DNA from: Mantis religiosa
Lineage: Eukaryota; Arthropoda; Insecta; Mantodea; Mantidae
Assembly (NCBI GenBank): GCA_030765055.1
Contig: CM060955.1
Span: forward strand, 153,636,506 to 153,700,505
Length of the DNA: 64,000 nt
Direction: 5' to 3'
The notes under the pieces were generated by a model, which was given only the letters and a program-made list of their open reading frames with translations, made no database searches and was not told the DNA's origin. Both the position numbers and the translations under genes were made by a program. Positions 9,691 through 22,563 of this stretch are shown piece by piece. Every line of letters begins with the position of its first letter. Position 1 is the first letter of the stretch.

Positions 9691-12654
9691 TATTCTAAAA
9701 ATTAGTTTACTTTTTAGCTTCTAATATTAGTATTTTAGTAGATACATGTAAGCTGTAGTAACTATTTCGTTTGTTTCTTATTAATAGAAGGATTAATTAA
9801 CACATCTCTCTAAAACTACAATATGTATGATCCCTTGGTATGGTAGTAAGGGAGTTAATGGGATCTTAAAAATATCTTATACATCTTTCTCTCCCTTCTT
9901 CCATCTTTTAGATACAGTCATATCTTTAAGATTCATCAATTTACTCTCATTAAGGTAAGTATTATGTTAAGTCTGGAATGGTTCAATGATTTATGCTTGC
10001 TTTATTTAGGTCCTGCAACATAAAGTAATATCCCAGGATGAATGACACGAGTGAAATGAAGCTCACATAAACCGAGACAATGTCAATGTAATGTCTTTAG
10101 GAAGAGAAGTTAAAATGGGTTACGGCAAACTTCAAATATCCATTCTCTTGGCAATTCACTAATCCTTCGTTCAGTCCACTCAGGCTGAGATTGCTTTGAT
10201 TTGACAGCCACAACCTATACCTATATGGATCTGCTCTTAAACATTCAACATTTTCGAAAAAGCTTCTAATTAACGGATATTGTCTTGTTACGAATTTGTT
10301 TAGCTCTACGTGATACTAATATATAAATATATATACTGCAAGCTTGACATTTAATTTGTAAGTAGAATTTAATTCCTCCTATACCTACTATGTACTAAAA
10401 GGAGAGCACCACAAACAAAACCGGTACAAACCTGCAGTTCAAATGTTCCACGTGTTTCCTGTGTATCTGTGACTACAGCGACACTCAGTGGATGACTCAT
10501 GCAACGCAAAGTACACGAAGGAGGTAACAGATGTCAGGCAAGTTGCAATTGCTATACGTATACCAATATGTCTTAGCTATTAATAATATTTTACAACACA
10601 TTAGAACATCAACTTTCCTTTCTAAGTTTGAACCATATACTAAATTTGAACCAAGGAAAATTGTAGCTATATTGTACAGATAAAGCAATATAGCCCGAAA
10701 GGAAATATTGAATTTTGCAACAAAGGTCTGCTAAATCTGTATAACTAGCAGAAACTCAACCCTTGATTATGATTGTTTATTACCATTTTGCTCTGTCATG
10801 ACATTTTTATAAGACTGTAGCATGCTGTAAATGTGGCGTCGATAATTCAATGACCTTGGTATTTCCAACTAAGATGCTCAACTGGGTACAGAAGAGCTCT
10901 GTACGTTATGGCGCTGTTTGACAGTAGACATTCGTACCCACAAGCATCCTGCTTCATCCTTTACTGTCCACATTCCTACGTAGTATTTTTCGGAAATTCC
11001 TGTTGATTATCATGTTTTTAAATCTGAACTAAATATTGTGGCAGCAATATCTGTCTTTTAAGATTGTACTGTGCTTAGGTATTTCATAAACGATAAAACG
11101 CGGTTTAGATACCATAAAAGAATCCCAAATGAAAGTTACTTTAAGAAAACCTAGCCTTTATTTAAATAAACTTTACAGATATAGACCCCAAATTAAGGTA
11201 CTTTAAAATTCAGAGTGTCTATAAACAACTAAAGAAGATGAAAGAGAGGTAGACATGAGTTGTAGTGAAATTCCCCAAAGCTGGTCGTTATCTGATAACC
11301 AGGTAATCCAGGTTTCCTTGCATGGCCTGTAGTTAAAACATGACAACCTCTAATTTGATATAAGTAATGATAAATTCAGACAAATAAGAATCAATCACGA
11401 ACTGGTTCATTCCACAAAAGAAATGTGTTTGACATAATTTCTGTGTTTTAACGAGATGTACATCTTCTATTATCTCTTACAGTTTACCGGCTTTGCAAAA
11501 GTCATACAGAATAAAGATAACTTCAAAGACTTGTACATTTATCAGAAAATATCTCACACATACAATATTATAATCAGAATTGTTGCAGCAACATTTTATA
11601 AAATCAAACATTTTTAACAATTTTGTATATAAAGTTTGTCTAGAGCGGAATATTTTCCTATAAGATGCCAAAATTTTGTATTTCGTTGTATGCTATTCCC
11701 TATATCGAATCCTGAAAGAGGAATGTATTTCTAAACTCCATGGACCCTGGGCTCATTTGACCGTCATTTCATACGATCCTTTGATCGTGCGGTATGACAA
11801 CGTTGGAGGATGTAAGTTACAATAAGAAGGAAAGAAACATTTGCTGTGAAGTAACAGTGGTTCACACCTTGGTCTTTCCAACTAAGATGCTCAACTGAGT
11901 ACAGAAGTTGTATACTCTTAGGATGATCTTTGACATTTTGTGAATACATTACATTTGGCACTAGACATTCGTAACATCAGAGACATCCTGATCCTTATTT
12001 TTATTTGTAGTTCCAAACGTGTTCTCATTCGTACGCATTACTGAACATTTACATGAATTTGTAACATTTGTAAAATTTCATTAAATCAGCACTGTAGCAG
12101 CAATATTTCTAGATTGTATTATACTCTAGTTTTCTCTGCTCTGTTTGGAAATTTGAATATGCTTTCTATAGTAAGGCACTAAAAACGTGTTTTTTAGTTT
12201 GATATTTATTACTTTCTTGTTCAAATTCCATAACATCTGGTATTCTCCAGAATCTTTGTAGTTTAACAAACTGAATGGTTCTAATGCAAGAAAATCGTCG
12301 ACATTTTCGTGAATAAGTTTCTCTTTAAATAACAAACTCTGCATACTGAATTTCTGAATTCTGTCACAACATGTTTCTACGCCGAAAAATAAATTTAGTA
12401 GTTAATATATTCATGGAACAAATTCAGTTAACAGTTCGGTTACCGTAAATGGCAACGAAGAGAGTATTTTTTATATGTCTCTAAGTTTTATTTTATATTT
12501 TGGTAAAATCGGAACGTTTAATGAACTGTTGCTCTTCTGAGCTAAGAAGTAAGCACAGTTCACGGAGAACTGAGTAAATTGTAAAGTTTATAAGTCACCC
12601 ATTTGTATAGTTCATGTATGATGATGTTAAGTAATGACGCCATACAGGAACTTA
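9691..12654 (+). repeat. Array units with core copy 4
   Basis: Core copy 4 at 10,421-10,575. 9,740-10,340 matches 1,470-2,050 and 21,530-22,130. 11,460-11,690 matches 28,930-29,170. A SINE2 tail piece lies at 11,730-11,822. 12,100-12,640 matches 30,160-30,600 and 49,970-50,480. Confidence 0.55.
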
Positions 12655-13665
12655 ATACTGCCGTTAGCGCCTCGTGGATTGTTTTATAATCGCCGAGCAT
12701 TAGGCGCTGACGAATCTCCGTGTCCCGTACCCCGTCAACGAATGTGTAGGCAGCTTCCCGGGATACGAACTCTGGTGGGAGGTCGACTAGGGCATTGCTA
12801 GCCAGTTGTTCAACTGCCAGGGCGAACTCCGGCAGCGTCTCCCCTGGCTGCTGTGACCTTGCCTTTAGCTGGCTGCGGTACCCTGCGGCCAAGCGGTGCT
12901 TCCCGAAACGATTCTCCAGGGCCCCCCAGATGTCCTTTGGCGCCGCCGTTGGCTGCACCGCGTTCAGGACTTCCGCGGCCCGTCCCTGGAGGTCGGCTAT
13001 TAACTGTGTGGCCTCCTCCTCTAGTGACCATTTGTTGTGCTTGGCCACTGCGTCGAATTGGCGGCGGAAGACCTCAAACGCTGACGCGCCGTCATATATA
13101 GGAGCTTTGACGCGTGCAGATGTTGTGTCGCGTCCCGGTGCGTCAACCTTTAAATCCTTTAACCTCCTGCCGACGACGTCCTCCACCATGACGTTCAGGG
13201 ACTTTGCGTTGCTGTCAGCCTTTCCCTCCAGCTCGCCAACGCGGCTTGCCAAATATTCGACGCGCTCGTCCACTTGACCCATCCGCTTGCCGAGCTCTGT
13301 GACGTCATCTCTCACGCCGGGGAGCTGCTCTTCGAACTTCACGGCAAATGCCTCCTTTGCCGCTTTCATCTGCTTGGTTAATTCGGTCATCTTCCGGTCA
13401 GGTTGTTATTTGCTGCATCCGTCTTTGCTGTTATTTCCGCCTTCATTTCCTCCATCTTCTCGGTGATGTCGTTAGCCGTCTTCATCTGTTTCAGTTTCGC
13501 GGCCAGGTTGTTATTTGCCGCTTCCGTATTCGCTGTTATTTTCGCCTTCATTTCCTCCATCTTCTCGGTGATGTCGATAGCCGTCTTCATTTGTTTCAGT
13601 TTCGCGGCCAGGTTGTTATTTGCCGCTTCCGTCTTCGCTGTTATTTCGGCCTTCATTTCTTCCAT
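12655..13665 (-). pseudogene. Gypsy-type gag fragment with repetitive N-terminus
   Basis: The likely start is the ATG at 13,665. The first ~92 codons encode about 2.6 copies of a 35-residue repeat rich in Lys, Glu and Met (KMEEMKAEITAK...), probably coiled coil. That frame stops at 13,387-13,389. The gag body continues in another frame from 13,390: a helical lead, then the matrix/capsid-like region with YDGASAFEVFRRQF, LQGRAAEVLN, WGALENRFG, AAGYRSQLKAR and EAAYTFVDGVRD, typical of arthropod Gypsy gag. The last residues before 12,560 come from array DNA. The C-terminal zinc knuckle is missing because of truncation. Structural role only; not functional here. Confidence 0.7.
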
Positions 13666-13672
13666 TTTGTGT
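13395..13672 (-). repeat. 105-bp tandem repeat within gag
   Basis: CTTCATTTC(C/T)TCCATCTT-like starts at 13,441, 13,546 and 13,651 give an exact 105-bp period (35 codons), so the repeat preserves frame. Copies differ at only a few positions, suggesting recent expansion compared with the age of the array. Confidence 0.8.
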
Positions 13673-13702
13673 AAATTTCGATTGCCGATTCCATGGCCTT
13701 TG

Positions 13703-13720
13703 TCCCACTTTCTGACGCCA
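13703..13720 (-). other. Primer binding site of the truncated Gypsy-type element
   Basis: TGGCGTCAGAAAGTGGGA on the minus strand, 2 bp after the LTR end. It resembles a leucine-tRNA 3' complement with a substitution and one extra base. Confidence 0.5.
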
Positions 13721-13722
13721 GT

Positions 13723-14085
13723 TGTGACTTTGTGGGTTCGTAAAATGTTCTTTATTTCCACCTTATTCCAATGTCACAATTACAATTTCGTAATGTGCAC
13801 AATGACATCTATGCTAGTTCGTCTTTCCACGTACATTCGGCGCGCCTTACCTACTGCTGCTCGTCACGAATCACTCAACACAACTGAACTGCTGTCGCCT
13901 CTCTCGTATTGATCTGCGGCCCGAAGTTTCTCGAGATTTCCTTGTATGGAGAGGGAAAACATTCTCGAAGCTTCTCCCTCCTTCGGGCATCAGGAGGAGG
14001 GGGAAACAGCTACCCCTGCTGTCTCCCCTCCCTCCACCGGCCTTTATTTATTGATCGGCATCGTGAGTTCGCCGCTTGGGTAACA
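13723..14085 (-). mobile_element. 5' LTR of the truncated Gypsy-type element
   Basis: 363 bp, starting TGTTACCC and ending GTCACA on the minus strand (TGT...ACA). An AATAAA near 13,755 could be the polyadenylation signal. The terminal AACCCACAAAGTCACA is shared with the LTRs at 53,236 and 59,149, although the rest differs, suggesting related families. Confidence 0.7.
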
Positions 14086-15340
14086 GTATGTTGGTACTCC
14101 TGTTTTTCTTTATTTACAATTCGAATTATTGGCTTACTGAAAACAACCAAACAACCCAAAATAAATTTTGTAAATATTGTACAACACATTCAAAAAAGAG
14201 AATATAATGCACAATGAAAGAATCCGAAATAAAAAATATTTAATGAAAACCTAGTCTTTATTCAATTAAAAGTTTAGGGACAGTGGGCTTTGAACCTTCC
14301 AGAGAGTCAATAAACAAATAAAGACGAAGAAGGCGAGATGGACCTAAAGTAAGTTTTATAACAGACTAGCTCACAGTTGTAGTAAGACTTTGTGTATCAC
14401 TATTTCCGAGTGGTGCCAAGTGATGCCGAACGTGGCTGTTCCCTGTAAATTACACATATGTACTCCGTTTGTCATGTAAACATGTAATATATGAATGAAA
14501 AAGTAGAAAATCTGTTTTTCCAGATTCAAAATTTCATGACAAGTTTCGACTTAAGTGTAATTGTGCTATTGCGAGGTGTCCTGAAAACATTTTCCTGTGT
14601 TATGCTTGAAGATGCTTAAAATATATCACTTTGGTATTTGCCCGGATTTACAGATTTGAAATATGCAGAACAAAAGTTATTTTCTTTTTAGGTTAAGGAG
14701 ATCCGAAAATATATATTTCCTTTTCAATTTTGACATTTAATTTTTAGCTAGAACGCAATTAATACATTTATACATTTGACACTTAACACTAAAAAGAGAA
14801 CGCCAAGAAGAAAACCGGTACAAAACTGCAGTTCAAATGTCCCGTGTGTTTCCCGAGTAGCTCTGACTACAGCGACACACAGCGGAAGTCTTATGTAACA
14901 GGAAGTACACGTCGGATGTTACAGATGGCGCGCAAGTTCTAATTGTTATGCATATATCAGTATGTCTAAACTGATAAGAATCTTTCACAAAATATTAGAA
15001 ATGTGATATTCTGTTTTGGTTTAAACCGTACCTTAGGTGTGACACATAGCAATTTATAGCTACATTGCACACCAAAAACAATATACACCGACAGCGATTA
15101 TTGCACTTCTGAGCAAAGATCTACAAGATCCTGTATAAATTTCAGAGATTCGACTCTTCTTTTGTATAACTTTTGTAAATGTCCAAGTGTTCGAGTTATA
15201 TATGAATAACTGTAGCACGTTTTACACAACACATATAGTCCTGGAAACACTATACAAAGATTAGACCAGGAGGCTGCCAAGTGGTATACGTACCGAACTT
15301 CCTTGTGCCATACGTCCATTTTGAACATTGCATACACTGC
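14086..15340 (+). repeat. Array units with core copy 5
   Basis: Core copy 5 at 14,815-14,969. 14,150-14,800 is colinear with 44,220-45,060 (CTTTGAACCT, GAGCGTCAATAAACAAATAAAG, GTGCCAAGTGATGCCGAACG). No gene. Confidence 0.55.
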
Positions 15341-16480
15341 ATCCCCTCAAACGTACACGCTAGATAGCACTAACAGATGAATGCGAAATATATTCAGTGT
15401 CACCAACACAACTATTTTGGCTGCTGCACAGCAATACAATTGGCCTACTTTGTACCTTACTTGAACTCAAAGTAACGTGTCGATAAGATATTACAGTTGG
15501 CTAACCTGTACAAATTGAAGGATATTCTAAAGCTAGAAATTGTAATTTAAGTTTTAACGTTAGCAAAGAGAAGCTGAGCCTGAAGAGAATGTACATCGGT
15601 TTTGAAAACTGGCAAGATTTGAAAGACCTGCGAGGTCGTATGGGCAGCAACAAGGAACGGAATAAATGTGCACAAAGAACTATTGGCAAGTAAGATGTAA
15701 ATACGCAAAATAAATATTTCATAATATATTCATTAATAGTTATTTTTTAAATCATATAGCACTCCTGTAATGTTTTACATGCAGAAGCATTATTAATTCA
15801 TTATTGCTGGAATAAATAGGTATTTTTGCTATTTTAGCGATCATCATCTCAACGATGGTAGTAACTGAAAGTATAAAATCTGCAGAAGCCGGGTATGTTT
15901 CTTGTTTTGGTGATGTGCTTACAGCAATTTACTGTGGCATATTTCTTTAAGTATGGAGCTTCACTTTAATATCAACTTTAAGAAAAACTTTGAGGTCTAC
16001 TATGACCAACATTGTGTAAATTTTCAGGAAATTTGAACTTATTTTAGGCAGCTCACTGAATATAAGGTTGGTTTTGTGTAAGTAGCGTTAAATGTTTTAT
16101 GTTTGAGTCATATAAAAAAGAGCAATATGAGAAAAAAAGTTTGCAGTTTAAATTCCTTAAAAAGATCTATCATAAACAACAGCTATTCTGTAATTGTCAT
16201 TTAGTTTCCATATGCTTATGCGTAATAACATTAAGCCAAAATAAAAACATCTGAATATCACTATGTGATTTCCTATTTCAGCTTTGTACATTCATGAACA
16301 GGAACATGAAATTCAAGTTAGTTAAATCTCATAATTTAGGCAATATTACATAATGTATCTGCCAATGTGTTTGCCATGATATACAACTTAACGTAAACAA
16401 ACTTAACTCCGTGACGCTCTTCATAACAACAAAAAGCACAAACATCTGAATAACGAGATGCAGAAGGGCCTGCTTGCCTT
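15341..16480. other. Island not matching the array
   Basis: I find no counterpart elsewhere in the window. The array resumes near 16,500. It holds one coding-like open stretch (15,505-15,693); the rest is AT-rich without recognisable elements. Confidence 0.45.
15505..15693 (+). CDS. Unrecognised coding-like fragment
   Basis: Open for 62 codons between TAA at 15,502 and TAA at 15,691. The first ATG is at 15,589. Composition is protein-like and basic (KEKLSLKRMYIGFENWQDLK, then GRMGSNKERNK). A good splice donor, CAA|GTAAGA, overlaps the end (GT at 15,690-15,691) and a possible acceptor TTAG precedes 15,564, so it could be an exon. No family recognised. Host exon, mobile-element exon and chance are all possible. 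Confidence 0.3.
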   Translation, partial: PVQIEGYSKARNCNLSFNVSKEKLSLKRMYIGFENWQDLKDLRGRMGSNKERNKCAQRTIGK

Positions 16481-18390
16481 TGCTAGGTGCTGCCACATGT
16501 TTGTAGTGAGAACTGTCCAAAACCACACTCTAGGCAATACCATACGACCTTTCCCTATGTAAATTACAGTTCTATTGTTTACAAAACTCAATATAGACCG
16601 ACAAGGAGTATTGTGTTCAAAACAAAGCTTATAAATTCTGGAAATTCAACTTTTGATTTTATCCTTCATTCTAATCATGCTTATTAATTGATAATTTATG
16701 AGAACTACAGCGCGCTACAATGACCCAAATGATGCATCCAGTTACGAAACTGTATTAATAACAAGTTTTGAAAAGTTGTTGATAAAAACTCTTCTACTTA
16801 TAAACATACAACTGCAAAATTGAGTAGCGTAACCAGAGTATATTAGTGAGACTTTGTCTATCTCTTACCCTTTCCGAGTTGTGCCAAGTAACGAAGAACG
16901 AAAACAACATCTAGGCCCATTCTCTGCAAATTAAACATATGTACTTCGTTTGTCATAAAAAATACTTTAAACATTAAAAATATGAGTACAAGCTTATAAG
17001 ATATGCTTTTAAAAATTCAAAATCTTCGAAAGTATTTTCAACTAAGTGTTGTTGTGTTATTTCCAGATTTTCTTCAAAATCCCCCTTTGTGATTCTTGAA
17101 GAACACTAAACATTTGTATCACTTTGGTATTTACCTACCTCACATTTAAGTTTTAAGTTTTGAGAAAAAACTGTCGTTTACATTCACGTGCTCCCGAAAT
17201 ATAAATCTGCAGTGCAATCTTAACATTTAATTTTGGTTAAAATGCAGTTTCTCCTCTTATGTAATACATAACACTAAACAGATAACGGCACGGCACTAAA
17301 AAGATAACCCTGTAGTTCAAATGTTCCGCCTGTTTCCTGAGTAGCTGTGACTACAGCGACACGCAGTGGAAGTCTCATAAAACGCAAAGTACACGAAGGA
17401 CGTTATAGATGTCAGGCAAGCTGTAATTGCTTCGTTTATAATATTTCTTAGCTATTATGTATCTTTTACAAAATATCACATCTGCGGTTTTAGTTTTGGT
17501 TAAAGTCATATTGCAAATGTGAACTATGACAAACTGCAGCTATACGATATACATTAATCATATACTCCAAAAAGAAATATTGTGTTTTAGAACAAAAGTC
17601 TGTATACTTCTCTATAATTTCCAAAAATTGAACTGCTTTCCTGTATTTCAGATTTGAAATCTTGCGAGGATCACTAATTTATTTGTGAATAAAATTAGCG
17701 TGCTGTAAATATAGCAAACAGTTCTGACGTCAAATGAATAAAACTTACAACTCAGATCTTTACATGCAGAAGGGCTCTATACATTTCCGACGATCTTTCA
17801 CATAGTTCTCTCATTTAAAAATAATACAATCTCTTTGGCAGTAGACATTCGTAGCATGAGGGACATTCTGGTTTTGTCTTTACTTACATTTATAATTTAA
17901 AATATCTGTTAGCATGCGTGCGTGGAACTCAACATTCATATAAATTTTGGGAAATTTGTTTCGAACAATATATTTCAAAACTTTTATAAATCACTGCTGT
18001 AGTGGCAATACCTGTCTTTTACGATTGTGTTGCTCTTTATTTTTCTCAGCCGTGTTTGGAAATTCGGCTGTACTTTTTAATCAGGCATAGGAAACTCGGT
18101 AGAATTTTTAAGTTTAGGAGCTGCTTTGGACACTTCATTGATTATTCAAATTCTGGTATTCTTGAAGACCTTATAAATTTAAGAAGTGTGGTGGTGCATT
18201 AAATTTCAGAATCTCCGGGTATAAGCTTCTCTTTATACAAAAAAACTCCACTACTCACACCTGAAGAATATCAGAAGACGTTTCTACCCTGAAAAACTGT
18301 TTTGCGCAATTTTTAGTATTTTACATATTCATGTAACAAATTCGGAATATATTAACAATCCCGCTGTCGTATATGGAGCTGCGGGAAGCA
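16481..18390 (+). repeat. Array units with core copy 6
   Basis: 16,840-17,050 matches 14,380-14,560 and 44,460-44,640. Core copy 6 is at 17,307-17,453. The downstream modules to 18,390 end with the TATATTCATG(G)AACAAATTC and GTCGTAAATGG module also seen at 24,760, 30,430 and 50,240. Confidence 0.5.
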
Positions 18391-18850
18391 TCACTTATAG
18401 TGTTGCCGAGGCATTGTTGTACCGCTATCGCAAGCCACTGCCGGCGCGTGGGCGAGCGCTGAACGCGTGCCGAGAAAGGGCGAAAGAGACAGAGATAGTC
18501 TGGAATTTCCCGCTGCATCCTAATTGTTGTCGAACGGTTGATTAAATTCTACAACTATGTCCGGAGTGTTAGTTGCGAGTGAGTTGTTATTTGTGTTTGT
18601 GCATCTGTGTAGTAATCTGCAGTGTGCCACAGTGAATTCTTTCGTTTGTTTACGTATGGCGGGAATAAATATATGACCTTGAAGTTTGCGTTTGTATATT
18701 TTAGGTCATTCTTCTCCTGTTAGGGTTGTACAAAGCATGCTCTTTACTCAAATGAGGAGCACTTTAAATTTCTGCAAACAATACTTTGAATTCTACGAAC
18801 GCACAAAGTTACAATATCTTTCTATAAATTATTAAACATCTTGATGAAGT
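18391..18850 (+). other. GC-richer island with promoter- or exon-like features
   Basis: Array sequence stops near 18,390 and resumes near 18,850 (compare 24,830-24,900). The left half is CpG-rich. An ATG at 18,557 opens a 39-codon frame to TGA at 18,674-18,676 that begins MSGVLVA and is hydrophobic. Within it CGA|GTGAGT (GT at 18,579) is a strong splice-donor match. This could be a first exon of a displaced gene or part of an unknown mobile element. No recognised product. Confidence 0.3.
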
Positions 18851-21120
18851 ATCATATTTTAATTAACTCTTGCCTTTCTGTGTTATGAAGTAAATGTCAC
18901 TGTTAGGATATTTAACTAATAATAAACATTGTAAATCTCCCATTTGTGTGTTTGATGTACGTTAATATATGTTAACTAATGAAAAAATTTCTTTAAAAAG
19001 TACCATGTACCATAAGAGAAGCAAATGCGAATCATCACATATAACCAAGACCCTGCATTGTTGTTAATGTTAACAACGATGATGTAATAAAGTCTACACA
19101 AACAACTATGAGAAAATGGCACATAAGAACAGAATATAAGTAAAAACCTTTTTACGCTTTGATAGAAAAAAGAATCGCTGCATCTTATCCATTATTTGTG
19201 TCAAATGATTTCCAATGTGACGCATAACACGTGTTTAAATTCTCCATAAATGCACTCGCACAATACCTTAACAGTACAAATATGTGTTTGCCTTTTAAAG
19301 TAATGTTATATTGGTTGATGTAGAAAGTTAAATCGCTTAGAAAATACAATTAACAATTAGAAATATCTTAAGTACGGCAAATACAATACCTTTAGTTGTA
19401 GGAACATGTACATTTCTTTTCGCAGCTCCAATTTCCTTGCAACATTTTATCTCTACTTAACAATCTTCCCTGACAGTAGAATGAATACAAATTCTGAATC
19501 CCTCGCCTTACATTATTCCACTTCGCCCGCTGCTGTAGTGGTTATTTTTGGAGGGTATCGATGTAAGGAAGTTTGCACTTTCTTATTGTACGAATTTCTG
19601 GAGTAATTCCAATGCACATTCGTTATAAATCCATCTTATACGAACTTCAAAAATAGCAAAATGCTAGGAATGGAGCAATTTCATACCTTCTTTGTGGAAA
19701 AGAAGTTTGCTTTCACACTTAGACTGAAGAAACACGAAGATCGCCCCAACACAAAGCTACACTACTGCACCCTAGAGAGCATTTATGAAAAACTAATCGG
19801 AGTCGACCGCCAATAGCAATCATCCGCGCTTTCCTTATATAAACATTTAATATTTGAGTAGAATGCAATTTCTCCTCTAACTAATGTATGTAATGCTCTA
19901 TACTAAAAGAAAACGTCAAGAAGAAAACTGATACAAACGTACAGTTCAAATGTCCGGCGTGTTTCCTGAGGAACTGTGACTACAGCGACACGCAATGGAA
20001 GTCTCGTGTAACGTGAAGTACACGTAGGATATCATAGATGTCTCGCAAGTTGTAATTTCTATGTATATATCAATATGTCTTAGTTACTAATAATAATTTT
20101 AAAAAGGCTTCAGAAGATGTATTCCTTTTCTCGTTTACACTAACTTGTAAATGTGAATGACAGTAAATTACAGCAATATCTTATACAATAATAAATGTAT
20201 ACCAACAACAAACGTTGTGTTTTGGAATTAAAGTTTCCCAAGCCTTGTATAAGTTTCAAGAATTCAAACTTTAATATCTATACTTCTTTCCCATTTATAC
20301 CTACTTGCTTTGGCAATCTGTAAATATGCCGTAGGTACCTTGTTCTTCTAAAAGGCACATAAAAACTTTTGGCGTTTGGAGACAACGTTGCTGTATTGAT
20401 GTTTTTAGCTGTAAGCATTCTTGGCATTAGAGATATCCTAGTTTTTCCTTTCTTAAATTTACAATTTAAAATATCTTGTTAGATCTGTATGTACTACTGA
20501 ACAATCACATGAATTTTCGGAAATTCCTATGGCTTGACATCTTTGTAACATTTAATAAAATCACTGCTGTAGTGGCAATATTTGTCTTTTAAGACTGTTG
20601 TGCTTCAGTATTGTCAGCACTGTTTAGAAATTGCATTGCAGTTTTTGACGAGTTGCTGAAAACGTCATAGAATTTTCAAGTTTTGATGTCATAAAAGAAT
20701 CCCGAATAAAAGTTAGGTACTTAAGGAAAACCTAATCTTCATTTAAATAAACTTTAAAGACAGCTGAGGTTTACATAAGATTCTTACTTTCAACAGCGTC
20801 TATAAAGAAGCAAAGTAGAAATCGACGTAGACCTTGAGCTAAAATCAAATAATTCAACGGTGTTCGCTACCTGGAAATGTTGTTTACCTTGTGTGGCCTA
20901 TACACAAAATATAATGACAACCTCTAATTTAATATAGATAATGATAAATTCAAACAAATAACAAGGAATATCAACGAATTACTTCACACCACAAGAATAA
21001 AAATATATTTGACAAACTGTTTATTATAACAAGATCTACATTTTCTCTTATCTCTTACACTTTATTAGTTATATAGATGACAGAGAGAATAAAGAGCGAT
21101 TCAGTGGTCTACCGGGAAAC
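18851..21120 (+). repeat. Array units with core copy 7
   Basis: Core copy 7 at 19,930-20,084. 19,540-19,830 matches 35,430-35,740 (AGACTGAAGAAACAC, CTAGAGAGCATT). 20,080-21,110 is colinear with 180-1,050. Confidence 0.55.
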
Positions 21121-21265
21121 ATACGAGTCAGTTGGAGAATTTAATGTCATGTCGGCATGTTGGCCATAGTAGCTCAGTGACTTACAGCATCCACACGGAC
21201 AGCGGCAGATCCTTGTTTCAAATGCCGGCTATAGCAGTGAATTTTTCAGTCTGGCCCTACTCATT
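21121..21265 (+). repeat. tRNA-derived short repeat, copy 2
   Basis: tRNA-like cloverleaf at 21,163-21,235 (73 nt) with acceptor halves GCCATAG and CTATAGC. The B box is damaged (TGTTTCAAATG), so internal transcription is unlikely. Confidence 0.55.
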
Positions 21266-22563
21266 CAACGCTTGAGCTTTTTTGTATACAAAAACCTATA
21301 TGGATCGGCAAAAAATATTATATCTTTGGAAAACAGAAGTCGGCGAAAACTTTTATAAGATCCAGGAATTCAACCTTTGATATATGCCCATCCAAAACTC
21401 GTTCTTCAGCTCAAATTGTTCGTGAACAACTATAACTACCACCTCGTTACCTTAAAAATTAATTTAGTATTCTAATTTATCATATTCTTGTTTTAATAGA
21501 TGCATGTAAACCTTCTTGGTGTAATAATTACTAACTGAGTTAACTACTAGGTTTCTTATTAATATAAGGATCAATTAATGGATCGCTCTGAAACTAGAAT
21601 ATGGGTCAGCCCTTTGTTCAGTTGTAAGTCACTTAATGAGACCTTAAAATTATCTTATAGATCTTTCTCTCTCGTCTTACATCTTTGTAGATACAAACAT
21701 ATCTTGAAAATCCACCAATTTACTGTCATTAGGGTAAGAAGTAAGGTAACTCCTGGGTTGTTCAAAGCTTTATGTTTGCTTTATTCAGACGTAAAACATT
21801 AAGTCATTTCCAAGGATGAATGAAGTGAGTGAAATAATGCTCAAATCAGCCGAGACAATGTCAATGTTATGTCTTTAGGAAGAGCAATTAAAATCGGTCA
21901 CGGATAACTTCAAATATCCATTCTCTTGGCAATTCACTAACCCTTCGCTCAGCCCACTCGGGTTGGCATTGCTTTGATTTGACAGCCACAACCTATACCT
22001 ATATGGAACTGCTCTTTCACATTCAACATTGTCGAAAAAAAATTCTGATTCACGGATATTGTGTTATTGGGATTTGTTTTTAGATTCAGGTTATACCAAA
22101 ATACATACTTACACTGCCACCTTGACACTTAATTTTTGAGTGGAGTGCAATTTCTTCTCTACCTAATATTTATATAAAACTTAACCCTAAAAGGAAAGCA
22201 CCACGAGGAAAACTGGTACAAACCTACGGTTCAAATGTCCCATGTGATTCCTGAGTAGCTCTGCCAACAGCGACACACAGTGGAAGACTCATGTAACGCA
22301 ATGTACACGCAGAAGGCTATAGATGTCGCGGAAGTTATCATAGCTATGTGTATACCGATATACCTTAGTTATTAAGAATCTTTTACAATACATTACAACA
22401 TTGACTTTCTTTTCTATGTTTAAGTCATGCACTTTTGTGAACGATGGTAAATTGAAGCTATATTGTACCTATAAACCAATATAGAGCGAAAGGAAATTTC
22501 GAATTTTGGAACAAAAGTCTCCTAAACTTGTATAAGTAGCACAAATTCAACCCTTTTTCATTC
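21266..22563 (+). repeat. Array units with core copy 8
   Basis: Core copy 8 at 22,214-22,370. The whole stretch is colinear with 57,450-58,750, the first part of the A/B duplication. Confidence 0.55.

Larger units (their letters stand above)
12655..14085 (-). mobile_element. Truncated Gypsy-type element: LTR, primer site and gag (minus)
   Basis: Read on the minus strand this is LTR (14,085 to 13,723), primer site (13,720 to 13,703), leader and gag down to about 12,655, where it ends abruptly in array sequence. Protease, polymerase, integrase and the second LTR are missing. The right host flank from 14,086 (GTATGTTGGTACTCCTG) recurs at 56,186, supporting an exact LTR edge. The gag frame is broken, so it is a dead fragment. 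Confidence 0.75.

Noticed and set aside
12795..13277. 160-codon plus-strand frame
   Set aside because: Shadow of the minus-strand gag, whose protein has clear family motifs; the plus frame has none.
13403..13912. 169-codon plus-strand frame with hydrophobic repeats
   Set aside because: Opposite strand of the in-frame 105-bp gag repeat and LTR; the repeats explain its length.
15501..15722. 73-codon minus frame
   Set aside because: Overlaps a plus-strand open stretch with better protein-like composition and splice signals; composition of the minus frame is low-complexity hydrophobic.
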